From contig CM057473.1 of assembly GCA_030035585.1 (NCBI GenBank), positions 13,752,501 through 13,816,500 of the forward strand: a stretch of DNA of 64,000 nt, given 5' to 3'. A program made the position numbers and the translations under genes. Below are positions 12,844 through 24,901 of the stretch, piece after piece; the stretch's first letter is position 1; each line of letters starts with the position of its first letter. Under the pieces are notes generated by a model. The model did no database searches and was not told where the DNA came from. It saw only the letters and a program-made list of their open reading frames with translations. The DNA is from Dugong dugon (Eukaryota; Chordata; Mammalia; Sirenia; Dugongidae).

Positions 12844-13016
12844 TGGAAACCCTGGTGATGGTGGTGTAGTGGCTAAGTGCTATAGCTGCTAACCGGAAGG
12901 TTGGCAGTTTGAATCCATCAGGTGCTTCTTGGAAACTCTATGGGGCAGTTCTACTCTGTCCTAGTGTTGCTATGAGTCAGAATTGACTCAATGGCAACAG
13001 GTTTGATTTTTTGGTT
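12844..13016 (+). repeat. AfroSINE, short form, with target-site duplication
   Basis: The SINE runs from GGAAACCCTGGTGATGG to the T-rich tail after ATGGCAACAGGTTTG. It is flanked by the perfect 11-bp duplication TTCACCTTGTT (12833-12843 and 13017-13027), which fixes both ends. It lies in the opposite orientation to the host L1M. Confidence 0.92.
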
Positions 13017-13415
13017 TTCACCTTGTTCACCTGAATGGGCCATCATTTCAAGTTTTTTTGTGTGTGTTGTTTTGGTCAAACTTAGGACATTGGAATTTTA
13101 CAGAGTGTTAGCTTTTTCAATTTTCTTGCTAATTCCTGCAAGAGACTCTTAGATAGGCACAGCTTTCAAATTTTGCTTACCATTCTTTCCCTCTCCCTGT
13201 GATATCTCCAGTTCCGGCCAGACCAAGGTCTCAGTCCTTCAGTGACTTCCAGACAGATCAAAAACACACACTAGTTCATCTGCACTCAGGGCAGTGCAAC
13301 CTTCAGTATTTGATTAAAATCCCCTCCCTTGCTCTCCGAAGGCTCTGCTTCTGGCCAGACCAACGTTTCAGTTATTTCGTGGCTCCCAAACTGATCAGAA
13401 AGCACACACTGATTA

Positions 13416-13879
13416 CAGCTAGATGGTGCCCAGCTACCACCACTGACTGCTCTGACTGGGATCACAACAGAGGGTCCTGGACAGAGCTGCAGAAAAATGT
13501 AGAACAAAATTGTAACTCACAAAAAAAGATCAGACTTACTGGCTTGACAGAGACTGGAGAAACCCTGAGAGTATGGCCCCCAGACACCCTTTTAGCTCAG
13601 TAATGATGTCACCCACAAGGTTCACAGTTCACCCAAAGGTTAGACAGCCTCAGAAAACAAAACAAGACTAATGGGGCACAACAGTGCAGGGACGAAGACT
13701 AGAAGACAGGAGGGGACAAGAAAGCTGGTAATAGAGAACCCAAGTTTGAGAAGGGACAGTGTTGACATGTGGGGTTGTTAACCATTGTCATAAAACAATA
13801 TGTGTACTAACTGTTAAATGAGAAACTATTTCTTCTGTAAACCTTCATCTAAAGTACAATTTAAAAGAAAAAGAAAGAA
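13416..13879 (+). mobile_element. Afrotherian L1 3' UTR insertion, strongly 5'-truncated
   Basis: About 464 bp of L1 3' UTR, starting CAGCTAGATGGTGCCCAGC and ending in an AAAAGAAAAAGAAAG tail. It is bounded by a perfect 19-bp duplication, AGAAAGCACACACTGATTA (13397-13415 and 13880-13898). It carries a single copy of the terminal unit around GTTGTTAACCATTGTCATAA, unlike the copies at 29395 and 54659, which carry two. The insertion interrupts the antisense L1M. Confidence 0.93.
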
Positions 13880-14388
13880 AGAAAGCACACACTGATTAAA
13901 CCACCCTCAGTAGAAATAGCCCTCAGTCCTTGGTCACCACACCCTCCCTCACTCTGTGAGAGCTCTGATTCTGCTTTAACCACGTTTCAGTCTCTCAGGC
14001 TGCCTCCAGATCAGTAAGAACATACACCCTGAATAGTATGCCAGGGAGAAATATTCTATACATTTTAGAACCAAAGATCAGAGCCCATGTCAGTGTACAA
14101 GAGAACCACTCACTGGTGGAGAGAGGAGTATGGCTAAGGCTCTGCTGCATCTGTCATCTGTCATGCCAGGTGGGAGAGGGATGAGGATACAGGATGAAAC
14201 ATCTTTTCAACTATAAAATTTTTCCTTGTCTTAATTTGGTCTCCAGCTCCTTGCAGTCCTTTGCCCACCATTTCAGAAGTCTCATATAGTTGAATATAGA
14301 CTTCTATTTGCTTTTCTTAGTGTTTTTCTGGAGAAAGTCAGAACCTTAGACCTGCTTACTACTCCATCTTCCCAGAATTTGTCCATGA

Positions 14389-14547
14389 AGTTTTTTTAAC
14401 TAACCACTTTGAACATAAGCAGTGTCCATTCTTTCTTATCTTCCTTGTATTGCTATCACTGGAAAAATGCTAATAAAGTAATTGTTCTTCTCTTATAATC
14501 TGTTTCTTATTTTCTTGAATATATTTATCTAATGATATTACTATAAA
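14389..14547. other. Short unannotated gap
   Basis: AT-rich DNA between the L1M 5' end and the RTE tail. Nothing is recognised. Confidence 0.3.
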
Positions 14548-15242
14548 GTGTTGTTGTTTTTAGGTGCCATCAAGTCCTTTCCAACTCATAGAGACCCTGT
14601 GTACAACAGAACAAAACACAGCCCAGTCCTGCGCCAGCCTCACAATTGTTATGCTTAAGCCTATTGTTGCAGCCCCTGTGTCAATCCATCTCTTTGAAGG
14701 CCTTCCTCTTTTTCACTGACCTTCTATTTTACCAAACATGATGTCCTTCTCCAGGGACTGGTCCCTCCTGATAACATGTCTAAAGTATGTGAGATGAAGT
14801 CTTATCATCCTTGCTTCAAAGGAGTATTCCAGCTGTACTTCTTCCAAGACAGATTTCTTCATTCTTCTGGCAGTCCATGGTATGTTCAATATTCTTCACC
14901 AACACCATAATTCAAAGGCATCAATTCTTCTTTGGTCTTCTTTATTCGTTGTCCAGCGTTCATATTTACATAAGGTGACTGAAAGTACCATGGCTTGGGT
15001 CAGGCACACCTTAGTCCTCAAAATGGCATCTTTGCTTACTAGCACTTTAAAGAGATCTTTTGCAGCAGATTTGCCCAATGCAATACTTTGTTTGAATTAT
15101 TGACTACTGCTTCCATAGACATTGATTATGGATCCAAGTAAAATTAAGTCTTTGACAACTTCAATATTTTCTCCATTTATCATGACGTGGCTTATTGGTC
15201 TAGTTGTGATGATTTTGTTTTTATTTGTGTTGAGATGGAATC
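14548..15242 (-). mobile_element. RTE LINE, 5'-truncated 3' portion
   Basis: This antisense copy starts at the tail GTTGTTGTTTTTAGGTGCC and ends near GTTTTTATTTGTGTTGAG, well inside the reverse-transcriptase C-terminal region. Frames at 14882-15103 (plus) and 14896-15078 (minus) are opposite strands of this relic. The minus frame contains FELWCW, part of the RTE C-terminus. Confidence 0.88.
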
Positions 15243-18197
15243 TTTATTGAATCCATTTTACTAGAAATAGTGATGGAAAATAATACAAAGTTCTCTAGAT
15301 AGTGATTTTTAAAACTTCATTTCAATGTATATTTTGTTAACATTCTAGGCAATTCTTTAACATCGTTCTCCTTTTAGTTTTGCTATTGTTTCCTTATTGA
15401 ATTTTTGCATTATGGATGTAAAAAAAATGTTCCTATATCCACCATGTCTCATAGAGTTTTATATTTTTTTTCCATTTTTGATCTGTAAACCTTTATGTAA
15501 ATTTATTCTTTTATGAGTATAACCCAATCAATTAATGTTTGATGACTCACTTCCTACAGAGTGTTCACCTTCGACCTCTGCTCCACTCACTGACCCAAGT
15601 CATAGCTCTCCTCCCAGCTCGTGTCAACCAGGAGGCCTTTAAAACCTCTGCATTTCAGCTCTCTATGTAGACCAGCTCTCATTAGTTACAAGGCAGAGCC
15701 TCACTCATCAGACTAGAGTTCAACGAATCATTAATTACCCATGAGATGTCCATGAACTCAGGTGTTGTAGAAAAGTAATATTTTCTGCCAGCAGTGACTT
15801 GCTCCTTCTCTGGGCAAAAGTAACAGCCCTCTGGAATAGAGGGCAAACTGGGAAGACCCTACGTTGCTTCTCCAAAGAACTAGGGCAAAGGTAACAACTC
15901 CTCAGGACTTAGGGGATATATATCTTAAGCTATTTTTTCCCAAGGAACCAAGGCAAAGGGACACATAAAGGAATTCATTTTACTACAAGGGTATAAACAG
16001 AAATTTAGAAATAACTTGAAAATAATGAAAATACAGTCAGTCCTAGTGGCAGAATGTCTTACCGTAGATGAAGGAATAGTAAGGTGTTACTTAACTTTTT
16101 TTTTTGTTGTGAATACAGTTGTTCATGCTATTTCCTCACCCTAATAGCTGGCATATTGTTCTAGGCAGTCTGAGTACACACCTGAATGTCTATAATTTCT
16201 TGCAAAATGTAGGAGTAGCTCTAAAATTTAACATTACTCTCATTTGTCACCTTTGCTTCCCGCCATATCCTTTGCTGCCACCTTGGATTCCTTCACAGTA
16301 TCAGCAAAGCAAATAGGTACAGTTTCAGAACCTCACTTTCTAGCATTGCCATGCTCCTGGCGTTCTCTCTTTCTTGTAGCTAAATCAGTCTCTGCAGAGA
16401 GCCATTTCTTCCCCACTAAGCCTAATTAGCAGAGTTTAAAAAAAAAAAAATCAGATAGAGCAGATCCAATTGCATCTGAACGTCTTTATGAGGCATAACA
16501 ATTCTTCATTTGAAGCCTAGATGAGATTGTTTTTAGATCAGAAATACATGTTTAAAAGTTTTGGAAACACATAAATCTGTTAATATTTTTCTTTATCCTA
16601 ATCTTCTTTTACGGGGTTTATAGCTTTTGCTCTGTAAGTCATTACTGTTGTATAGGAATAAGACAGATGAGTGCTGAGTATATAAAAGAACAACACATTT
16701 ATTAAATTTATTAAAAATATCTAGAATTCTCTGTTTCTAACAGAAAGTGCTTTGTGTCTGTGTCGACACCTGAAGTTTACAGATATGTAAACATTGTCAT
16801 TTATTAGTATGCATAAATAATTAATCCTGAGATAGCACAGAAGGTCTCGCGCCTTTCAAGGAAGCAAAGTAGAGAACGCAATTAGAAAATTCAGTAAGCT
16901 CTGATTCAGACTAGCTAAACCTTTGTAAATGAAAGTCAGCACCTTAAGCTAACATTTAAAGTAAATGATCTGCTGTAGTTGATAAATTGTTTATGCCATT
17001 TTTAACTTCTTTTTCTTTCTTTTCCTTTTTCTGTTCTACTATTTTTAGTTCCCAAATTCCTGAAAAAGCTATATTGTTTTGATCTCTAAAAAAAAATTTC
17101 TTCTCTTCTTTAGAGCTCATCTTTTGGCAAGTAGTAAACTGGTGACTCACCTTAACAATAAGGTTAGAAAATAACACTACCGTTAGTGAATTTTCAGCTT
17201 ATTTTATAAATTCTGATAAGGCATCCTGGCAAACTTTGTCATGACCTTGAAGGATAATGTGGCAGTTTCATAGCCAATACAAATACAAAACAAATAGACC
17301 TGAAGGTCTTTATTTATTTCCTAGAGGAAGGAAAAATAACCAAAATATATACACTGAATTTTGGGTATTTGAATTCATTAGTGTCCTAATACACTTAATG
17401 CTGTTTTTATGAAGACTCTTTACTTGTATATATTCTCCTCTCATATTGTAGAACCATCTTTGTCATCTCTATGAATATGAATCATCCACCATTTTTGAAA
17501 ACCAATAATTTGCATTTTGAATCTCTAAATTTGAAATTTTCACCACACCATCATGTGTCAACCTGGTTATTATCTTAGCCCAGCTGGTACTCTTATTTAT
17601 GTCTTTAAATACATTGTTTTACCATGAAAGTGTCAGGGAGATTTTATACTTATTGAGCTTAACCAGTGAGAACAGGTTCTGAATTATCCTTTCAAAAAAA
17701 GGGGCAGATTTAACTCCGTCAGGCTGCAGCAAACACGACCTCCCTAGAGTATGTTTCTTTCTGTTCTATAATTTTGTGTTGTGTTTAATCTTTAGCTGCT
17801 GTTGCTGGTTTGTTTTCCTGTGGGAATCGTCTTCATTTTCTTCTTCTGGGTATCCTTACAGCTTTACCTATAAAGAAGAAATTGTGTTATTTAGGACACA
17901 GGCTTGGCTGCAGTACCAAACAATAAAAAATAAAAGAAATTTAAATAACTTAATTTTTTTCTCTATTTCTTAACAATGTAAGTTTTAGCCACCCTGGAAA
18001 GACATGGTGGTATAATTGTGAGAGGAACCAAGTTTCCCTCTATCTTGCTGCTCTGCTGTTCTCAAAAAGAACTTTCTATTTGTTTATTTTAAGATAGATG
18101 CTCTAGCAACCATCACTGTATATTCATGGGAACAAGTGTGCTCTGAAGAAGGGAGAATAGCATAAATATCCCTTCTTTTTAAGGACATGGTCACACC
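15243..18197. other. About 3 kb without recognised gene or repeat
   Basis: AT-rich DNA with homopolymer runs at 16100-16110 (T) and 16438-16450 (A). The stretch 15560-15960 is slightly GC-richer and matches no family I can name. Open frames of 61 to 73 residues have no supporting features. Confidence 0.4.
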
Positions 18198-18616
18198 TGT
18201 TATAAACTGATTTGTGTCCCCCCAAAACATGTGTTGTAAATTCTAACATCTATGCCTGTGTTTATAAATCCAATTTGGGAATGGGTTGTCTCTGCTCTAT
18301 TAATGAGACAGGATTAGTGCATGTTGTGTCTTAAGTCAATCTCTTTTGAGATATAAAAGAGATTAAACAAGCAAGTGAATGAAAAGATGGGGGAAGACAT
18401 ATGCCAAGCCATATGGAAATCTCCAAGGAACCAGGAAGCAGAAGCTGAAGAGACAAGGACTTTCTTCCAGAGCTAATGGAGAGGGAAAGACTTTCCTAAG
18501 ATCCAGCACTCTGAATTTGGACTTCTAGCCTCCTAAACAGTGAGAAAATAAATTTCCATCTGTTAAAGCCATCCACTTGTGGTATTTCTGTTATAGCAGA
18601 GTTAGATAACTAAGAC
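18198..18616 (+). repeat. 5' LTR, short MaLR subfamily
   Basis: It starts TGTTATAAACTGATTTGTG and ends GATAACTAAGAC, with a TATA box in GAGATATAAAAGAGATT at about 18348-18362 and AATAAA in GAGAAAATAAATTTCC. The sequence TTTGGGAATGGGTTG marks the shorter LTR subfamily. Confidence 0.88.
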
Positions 18617-20263
18617 TGAATTTGATACCAGAAGAGTGGGGTGCTGCTCTAGCAGGTACCTCCAATGTGGAAGCAGTTTTTGAAGTGAGTAATGGATAGA
18701 GGCTGAAAGAGTTTTAAGGTGCCTAATAGTACAAACCTAAATTGCCTTGAAGAGATTGTTGGTAGAATTCAGACATCAAAGGCAGTTCTGTGGAGGGTTC
18801 AGAAGGAATTGAGGAGAGATATAGAGAAAGTCTTTGCAGTCTTAGATAATACCTATGGCTCTGGCAACAAAATGTTGCTAGAAATGTGGATATTAAACGT
18901 GCTTCTGGTGAGGCTTTAAAAGAAAATGATGAACATGTGATTGGACAATGGAGGAAGGGCAATTCTTCTGATTCAATGGCAAAGAACTTGTCTGAATCAT
19001 GTTCAAATGTTTGGTGAAAAGTAGAACTTGGATACCTGAGTGATGAGATTTCTAAGCAAGAGCTTAAAGGGAGCCATGTGGTTTCTCCTTGCAGCTTATA
19101 GTAAAATAGGAGAGAACAAAGATTGACTTAAAAACGAACTGTGCAAAATGAAAACAGAACTTAAAGATTTGGAAAATTATATTGTACAAACTATGTACAC
19201 ATGTGCTAGGTTATTCACCAAGGGCGTGGCTACGCAATCTTCTGTTAAAGAGATTAAGCCTGTGACTGATGGATCTAACCAACTACGAAAGCAGAAAACC
19301 CATCAGCTTAGATTGAAAGGGACAGAGAAAGAATGAAGGGAAAGAACGCTGTCCATCTCTTGGAATTGAACGGGCAAGAAACAGGCCAAACGAGCTACAT
19401 CTGCTGTCCTCCAAGTAGATAAAAGGATCATCACTGTAACAGCTCAGAGATTAGCAGAAATGTTGGAAGGAGCATGGGAAAGAGAGCCTTCTTGTTTTCA
19501 AAGGATGGGACCACGGTCTCTTGGATCTCAAAGAGTGGGGCCACAGCCTCCTAAGTTTCAAAGTGTCAAATATTTGCCAACTGTGTTCCAGAATGTGAGG
19601 CTGCCATTAAGGTGTGCCAAGGTGATGAGACCTCTGACCAAAGCTGACGGGGGGGAGTTGTCATGCCCAAGGAGCAGAACAATGGGCCTGCTGGGGCTGA
19701 GAAGTGGTGGTGTTGCTCAGAGGGACTAGGAGAATGGGACTGCCTACAGCTGAGGGAGCCGATTTGCCATCCCAAAGGTCCTGGAAGGTGGGACTTAAGC
19801 CCAGGGCTGAGGAACTTCCACCCAGAATCCAGAGGGCATGACCAAGACCCAGAGTCTGGTGGACGAGGCCATTGCCTAGATGCTCTCAGGGAACAAAGGA
19901 TTATTTTCAAGACTTGAGAGCTAGTGTAATTTGTTCTGCTGGGTTTTGGACTTGCTGGTGCCACTTATCACTTCTTTCTGTCCAATTTATCCTATTTGTA
20001 ATGGAAATGTCTACCTTGTGCCTGTTTCACCATTGCAAATTGGAAGCGGATAACTTGTAGTCTAGAATTCACAGGTTCACAGATGGAGAGAAATTTTGCC
20101 CCAGGATGCAATATGCCTAATGACTCACCCATATTTGATTTAGATGATTCAGAAGATGAGACTTTGAACTTGGAGTTGATTTAAGATTTTTAAGATGATG
20201 TGATGGAGTGAATGTGTTTTGCATGTGGCAAGGACATGAACTTTGGGGGGTCAAAAGGTGTAA
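18617..20263 (+). other. MaLR internal region (non-coding)
   Basis: About 1.65 kb between the LTRs. It opens just after the LTR with GAATTTGATACCAGAAGAGTG, which corresponds to the tRNA-Leu-type primer-binding site of ERVL-like elements but has changed from TGGTACC to TGATACC. The middle (19460-19900) is GC-rich with many opposing short frames, none with retroviral motifs. It ends GGTCAAAAGGTGTAA just before the 3' LTR. Confidence 0.8.
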
Positions 20264-20683
20264 TGTTATGGATTGAATTGTGTCCTGAAAAATATGTGTT
20301 GTAAATCCTAAATTCTATGTCTGTGGTTATAATCCCATTTGGGAATGGGTTGTCTTTGCTAAGATAATGAGACAGGATTAGTACAGGGTGTGTTTTAAGT
20401 CAATCTCTTTTGAGATATAGAAGAGATTAAATAAGCAAGCAAAAGAAGCAGTGATGGTGGAAGAAACATGCCAAGCCACATGGTGATCTCCAAGGAACCA
20501 GGATGCAGAAGCTGAAGAGACAAAGACTGTCCTCCAGAGCTGAAAGAGACAGAAAGTCTTCGCCAGAGTCAGCACTCTGAATTCAAACTTTTAACCTCCT
20601 AAACTGTGAGAAAATAAATTTCTGTTTGTTAAAGCCATCCACTTGTGATATTTCTGTTATAGCAGCACTAGGTAACTAAGACA
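20264..20683 (+). repeat. 3' LTR, short MaLR subfamily
   Basis: TGTTATGGATTGAATTGTGTC to GGTAACTAAGACA. It pairs with the LTR at 18198 but the TATA box has decayed (GATATAGAAGAG). Confidence 0.88.
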
Positions 20684-20843
20684 ACACATATCCCCAGTGT
20701 CAACAGACATGTTTTAGGCAAAAATTTTGGGGGGTGGGGGGCCAGTGGTCAGCTTCTAAAGAAGAGATATTTGATATTTAATATCATCCAATTCTATTCT
20801 TAAAATAATATTTCTACTTTATTTTTCCATGCCACTTACACAA

Positions 20844-21330
20844 TGTTATGGATTGAATTGTATCTCCCCAAAATGTGTGTTAACTTGGCTAGGTCATGAT
20901 TCCCAGTATTGTGTGGTTGTCTATCATTTCTTGATCTGATGTGATTTTCCTATATGTTGTAAATCCTACCTGTATGATGTTAATAAGGTAAGATTAGAGG
21001 CAGTTATATTAATGAGGTGGGACTCATTCTACAGGATTAGGTTGTATCTTGAGTCAGAGAGATATGGGGACCTCATACCACCAAGAAAGTAGAGCTGGGA
21101 GTGGAATGAGTCCTTTAGACCTGGGGTCCTTGAGCTGAGAAACTCCTAGACCCAGGGGAAAATTTATGACAAGGACCTTACCCAGAACTGACAGAGATAG
21201 AAGGCCTTCCCTTGGAGCTGGCACCCTGAATTTGGACTTCTAGCCTCCTAGAATGTGAGAAAATAAATTTTTCTTTGTTAAAGCCATCCACTTGAGGTAT
21301 TTCTGCTAATAGCACTAAATAATTAAGACA
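20844..21330 (+). mobile_element. MaLR solo LTR, long subfamily, lacking TATA segment
   Basis: TGTTATGGATTGAATTGTATC to AATTAAGACA. Flanks CACAA (20839-20843) and CACAG (21331-21335) match at four of five bases. It contains AACTTGGCTAGGTCATGATT of the long subfamily. The segment holding CTCTTTTGAGATATAAAAG is missing between GAGTCAGAGAGATATGG and the downstream part, so the core promoter has been lost. It lies only 160 bp beyond the two-LTR element. Confidence 0.85.
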
Positions 21331-22446
21331 CACAGCTATTACAAACCTACATGCCACTCAGATGCTAACCACTGACTTAAAGATTTGATTTCTGAAAGAG
21401 AGAGATTTTATTTCACCCGTGGTTTTGGCAGTGCCATTTTTTTCTAATAACGTTCCCAGGTTGGTTGTGCAGATATATTTCTAGGCAACTGTAATGAAAG
21501 GGTTTTGGGCTCAGACAAAGCTTTCAAAGTCACTTTGTCAAATAAAAAAGACAGTCACCATGTCTCCTCTCTCCTAAAAAGGTGGTAAGGGGAAGCTGGG
21601 TAGGAATAAAGACTTGTCCATGAGGTAAGAGATTCACTTTCAACTCAACACCAGCAATGCAATGCGTTTTTCCATAATGACTTGTAAGTTGGGATAAATA
21701 TGGAAACTTACTCTTTATTTTGTCCAAGTCAGGTTTACCTACAGTCTCATTGTGTGGTAGTGCAGATAGTGGCTGGCAAAACAAAGCACAAAGAAAGGGC
21801 ACCCGAGAAGACTAAAATCACTACTTACAACTGTGTACCTGATGTGGTACAATGTCCATTTGGAAGAAGAGGTAACTTTACCTTGGTTCTATAGGAGGAA
21901 AGTCTGGTGAATGAAAATACATGTATTCAGTTCCCACAAAGACTGATACCCGTTAGTTCTAATTTGTTTCTTTGATCATTAAATATATCTCATCATTGGT
22001 TACATAGACTTTCGTTGTATCCCAGTTTCTGATGCTCTAGAGAATCACTGTTCATCTCTCTTAAGTGTATCTCAGGGCTTCACAGAGTTAGTGAACCTGA
22101 TCCTTGTATTTTTTCCATATGGTGTATGTGAAATTTTCTAAAATCCTTATGAAATTTCCAACTTTAACTATATTAAAGATGAAAGCTATAGGAAATTCAA
22201 TCTCAATGAATATAGTCTATATTTCATATATTTCAGTATTTTGAAAAGACTCCTTATTCAACCCAAACTGATATTTTTCAATACTTGGGGAGAAGAAAGT
22301 AAGTGAATAGGAGGTTTAAAAAAAAAAAAAATGGAGGAAGAGGTAGAAGATAGAGACAAACAGCAAGGACCACACAGACTTGGAAAGGGGAGAAGCTTAT
22401 ATATCTCCTGACAATCTTCAGTAATGATGTGTTTCTAATAACATAA
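21331..22446. other. No gene or repeat recognised
   Basis: Overlapping frames at 21530-21802 (minus) and 21700-21894 (plus) show no domain and are not credible genes. An (A)n run lies at about 22319-22331. Confidence 0.4.
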
Positions 22447-22506
22447 AAATAAAAACCAAACCCGGTGCTGCTAGGTCAATTCCGACTCATAGTGAACCTA
22501 TATACA
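22447..22506 (-). repeat. AfroSINE 3'-end fragment, antisense
   Basis: AAAAACCAAACCCGGTGCTG followed by AATTCCGACTCATAGTGAAC. It is truncated to about 60 bp and lies just upstream of a sense SINE. Confidence 0.75.
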
Positions 22507-22518
22507 TGATCTAAATTT

Positions 22519-22695
22519 GCCAGGGGAGCCCTGGTGGTGCAGTGGTTAAGAGCTAAGATTGCTAACCAAGAAGTCGACTGTTAGAATCCATCAGCTGCTC
22601 CTTGGAAACCATATGGAGCAGTTCTATTCTGTCCTCTAGGGTAGCTATGAGTCGGAATCAACTCGAAGACAATGGTTTGAGTTTGGGGTTAGTAC
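22519..22695 (+). repeat. AfroSINE, short form
   Basis: GGGGAGCCCTGGTGGTGCAG to GTAGCTATGAGTCGGAATC and the T/G-rich tail. The head is well preserved. Confidence 0.9.
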
Positions 22696-24329
22696 AATCA
22701 GACAACAAATTTGTATTATTATTATTAAGTAAAAGTGAGAATATTCAATGAAATAGTTCAGAATGTGTGTAAATTTTTTATGAAGGAATCAATATTTGAG
22801 AGAAAAAAGTATAAAGATAGGTAAGGAAGGTGAAGGGGAGTATGGTGGGTTGGGGAAGGGCTACTGCACGTTCTCCTATAGGAAAGAGAGTACTGTGGGA
22901 GATGGGTGGCTAGAGGGGAAAACAAATTGGGTGGTATTCAATGCAGTAATCACATAAAGTGAGAATGAATATGCTGGCTGCTAGTTTTCAAGGGCGTTAG
23001 ATTGAGCTCTCTTCTAGCTGGTGAGTGGAAGAGCAAGAGAGAGAGAAGGCCAACAACCAAGCCCGTAAGGGCTCATGGCTGCTCTGGCAAAACCATGCAA
23101 GTGGCCTTGTTTCTAGTTGCTCAGAATCCTGGTGAACTTTTCTTCTCTACAAAAACTTTTATTTGATTTATTTGGATATTTTAGTTCTTTTAGTATCTCT
23201 TTCCTTATCACTTAACACAAGCATAGAGCTAAGAGTGAGTTCAAATATAATCAGAAAAAACTACAAACATTAAAACAAAATGTCATTTCTTAAACTACAA
23301 CAATCTTTGTTTTTTGGGGAATGAAAATAATAGCTAAAGCTCATAAACTTCCTAAAATCATGTTTATATAATGAAACACACTCAAATAAAAAATAGTTGA
23401 CATTATTTTCTTGGCCATGTTAGAATTTAGCTTTGATTTCTATTTCAAAGAAGTGAATTTTCTGGTAGGCAAACTTTCAAGAGAGCTGCTGTTCATAATA
23501 ACTGCTTTCTGAAATGTAGTAGATTTACTTTAGATTTTGGACTTTGCAAGCAATTGTGCATTACTGTTGTGAACAGTAGTCACAACCACTGGCCTCCTTG
23601 TGTCTTTTTTCCCTCATCTAATTTTATTTTTATGCATATTTTCAAAAAAAAATAATGAAATTTCCATCCATTTATGGTGATTTGGAAGATTGGCAGAAAA
23701 TCTGAATATGAATAAGCTTATAAATAAACAAAATGAATAAAGCTGATTCTGTTTTTGTGATTGCTTTGCATGTTGATATTTTCATGTACATACTATTTCT
23801 GCTAACTGAGAAGAATGAGTCCTCTTTTTACACATCCCATGGAGCATAATATAAGAGTATGGCTAATATCCTAGAAATGGAAGTTTTCAATATGATCTGT
23901 GAAGAAAAGAACATGAAGAAAAAGCAATGTATCCACCAATGCTGTAAAACCCTGGGAAAGCATTCCAGTAATTAAATTTATTCAAACTCTTAAACAAAAC
24001 AAAAGCATAAAAGTTGAACTGGGACACGTTATTTAAAGTTAATGGGGGTTGTAAAGTAGAGAAAAACTAGTAAAGAAGAGATTAATTGAAAGTGACAACA
24101 TTTTGAATTCAATTCAAGAGAACCCAAGTGAAATTCATTGCCTGGCATCAGTGAAGTGAGTGAGAAATGACTATGAGAATCTTAGAGACGCATTCTTCTG
24201 CATAGGTAAAAATAGCGCATCTTCACCAATGTTATTCATTTCCAGATTTATACGTAAGAAGTAGAAGAGTAGGAGAAGAAAATGTAGCTAATATGTAAAA
24301 ATGCTCAATGATACATTAAGAGGAAATGT
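22696..24329. other. No gene recognised
   Basis: A purine-rich stretch lies at 22795-22935 and AT-rich DNA after it. No motif or coding frame can be supported. Confidence 0.4.
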
Positions 24330-24487
24330 GGTGGAAGTGATAAAGAGCATAGTCCTTGCCAATAGAAAAATCTGTTGCAAGCCCCAGGTATGCTGTATGA
24401 TAGATGAACCTCTGCTTCTCAGTTGCTGCACTTACAAAGTGCATAATAGTGTTTGCTGTTCAGGGTAGTTGTACAAATTAAATGAGG
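24330..24487 (-). repeat. MIR SINE relic, antisense
   Basis: Diverged match to antisense MIR: CCTCTGCTTCTCAGTTGC, then AGGGTAGTTGTACAAATTAA and ATGAG. Confidence 0.55.
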
Positions 24488-24492
24488 TCTCG

Positions 24493-24695
24493 TTTGTAAG
24501 AGGCTGGCGCAGTGGTTAAGCGTTCAGGTGCTAACTGAAAGGTCAGCGGTTTGAACAAACTAGCCACTCCATGGAAGAAAGATGAGGCAGTCTGCTTCGG
24601 TAAAGTTTACAGACTGGGAGACCCTATGGGGAAGTTCTACTCTGTCCTGTAGGCTCACTATGAGTCGGCATCAGCTGGACAGCAATGGGTTATTG
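24493..24695 (+). repeat. AfroSINE, long form
   Basis: GGCTGGCGCAGTGGTTAAGC, then GAAGAAAGATGAGGCAGTCT, then CTCACTATGAGTCGGCATCA. It contains the middle segment of the long type. Confidence 0.9.
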
Positions 24696-24782
24696 TTCAT
24701 AAAGTGTTTTGTAAATGGCATGTTATGCCTATAAATGGTAGACAATGTGATTGGATAAACAACGAAGTATGAATTTCATTTT

Positions 24783-24901
24783 TTAGACTACTCTACCTTA
24801 TTCTTTTTTAATTATTATCATGTTTATTTCATAAAAGTAAAATAATTCATAACTGGAAAAATAAACGAGTTGGTTGGTTACTCAGTAGTAATTGTTAATT
24901 A
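24783..24901 (+). repeat. Local direct repeat, copy 1
   Basis: About 118 bp repeated in the same orientation at 26229-26346, roughly 80% alike by eye. Anchors shared with copy 2 are AATTATYATCA, AATTCATA and GAAAAATAAAYGAGTTGG. No known family is recognised. Confidence 0.7.

Larger units (their letters stand above)
10600..14388 (-). mobile_element. Old L1M/HAL1-like element, antisense, with nested insertions
   Basis: Antisense L1-type sequence runs through most of this block. Recognisable stretches include CCATTGTGGTCAGAGAAGATG at 10691, TTTATCATTATATAATG, GAGCTTCTTGGATTTGTAGA at 12297 and ATTATTTCTTCAAATAT. The right edge, CTACTCCATCTTCCCAGAAT near 14380, is the reverse complement of a typical L1 5' end, so the 5' end seems present while the 3' part is missing. 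Two AfroSINEs (12499, 12844) and a younger L1 3' end (13416) interrupt it. Open frames of 93 to 134 residues inside are antisense or chimeric artefacts. Whether it is HAL1 or a truncated L1M is not resolved. Confidence 0.7.
18198..20683 (+). mobile_element. ERVL-MaLR element with both LTRs
   Basis: It consists of a 5' LTR (18198-18616), an internal region (18617-20263) and a 3' LTR (20264-20683). The flanks ACACC (18193-18197) and ACACA (20684-20688) agree at four of five positions, consistent with an old 5-bp target duplication. The internal region has MaLR landmarks: GAGTGGGGTGCTGCTCTAGC and GTGGAAGCAG near its start, and GGGTTTTGGACTTGCTGG then TTGTAATGGAAATGTC near its end. MaLR elements are non-autonomous and no gag, pol or env is expected. 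Open frames up to 132 residues on both strands at 19460-19964 are by-products of its GC-rich part. The LTRs differ visibly from each other, so the element is not young. Confidence 0.9.

Noticed and set aside
13199..13603. 134-residue open frame, the longest on the plus strand
   Set aside because: It runs from old antisense L1M across the junction into a younger L1 3' UTR, so it is a chimeric artefact of nested repeats.
19460..19964. Overlapping frames of 84 to 132 residues on both strands
   Set aside because: They lie in the GC-rich non-coding internal region of a MaLR element. No retroviral motif is seen.
20720..20745. G-rich run GGGGGGTGGGGGG as a possible G-quadruplex
   Set aside because: Only two long G runs are present, and four tracts would be needed for a convincing intramolecular case.
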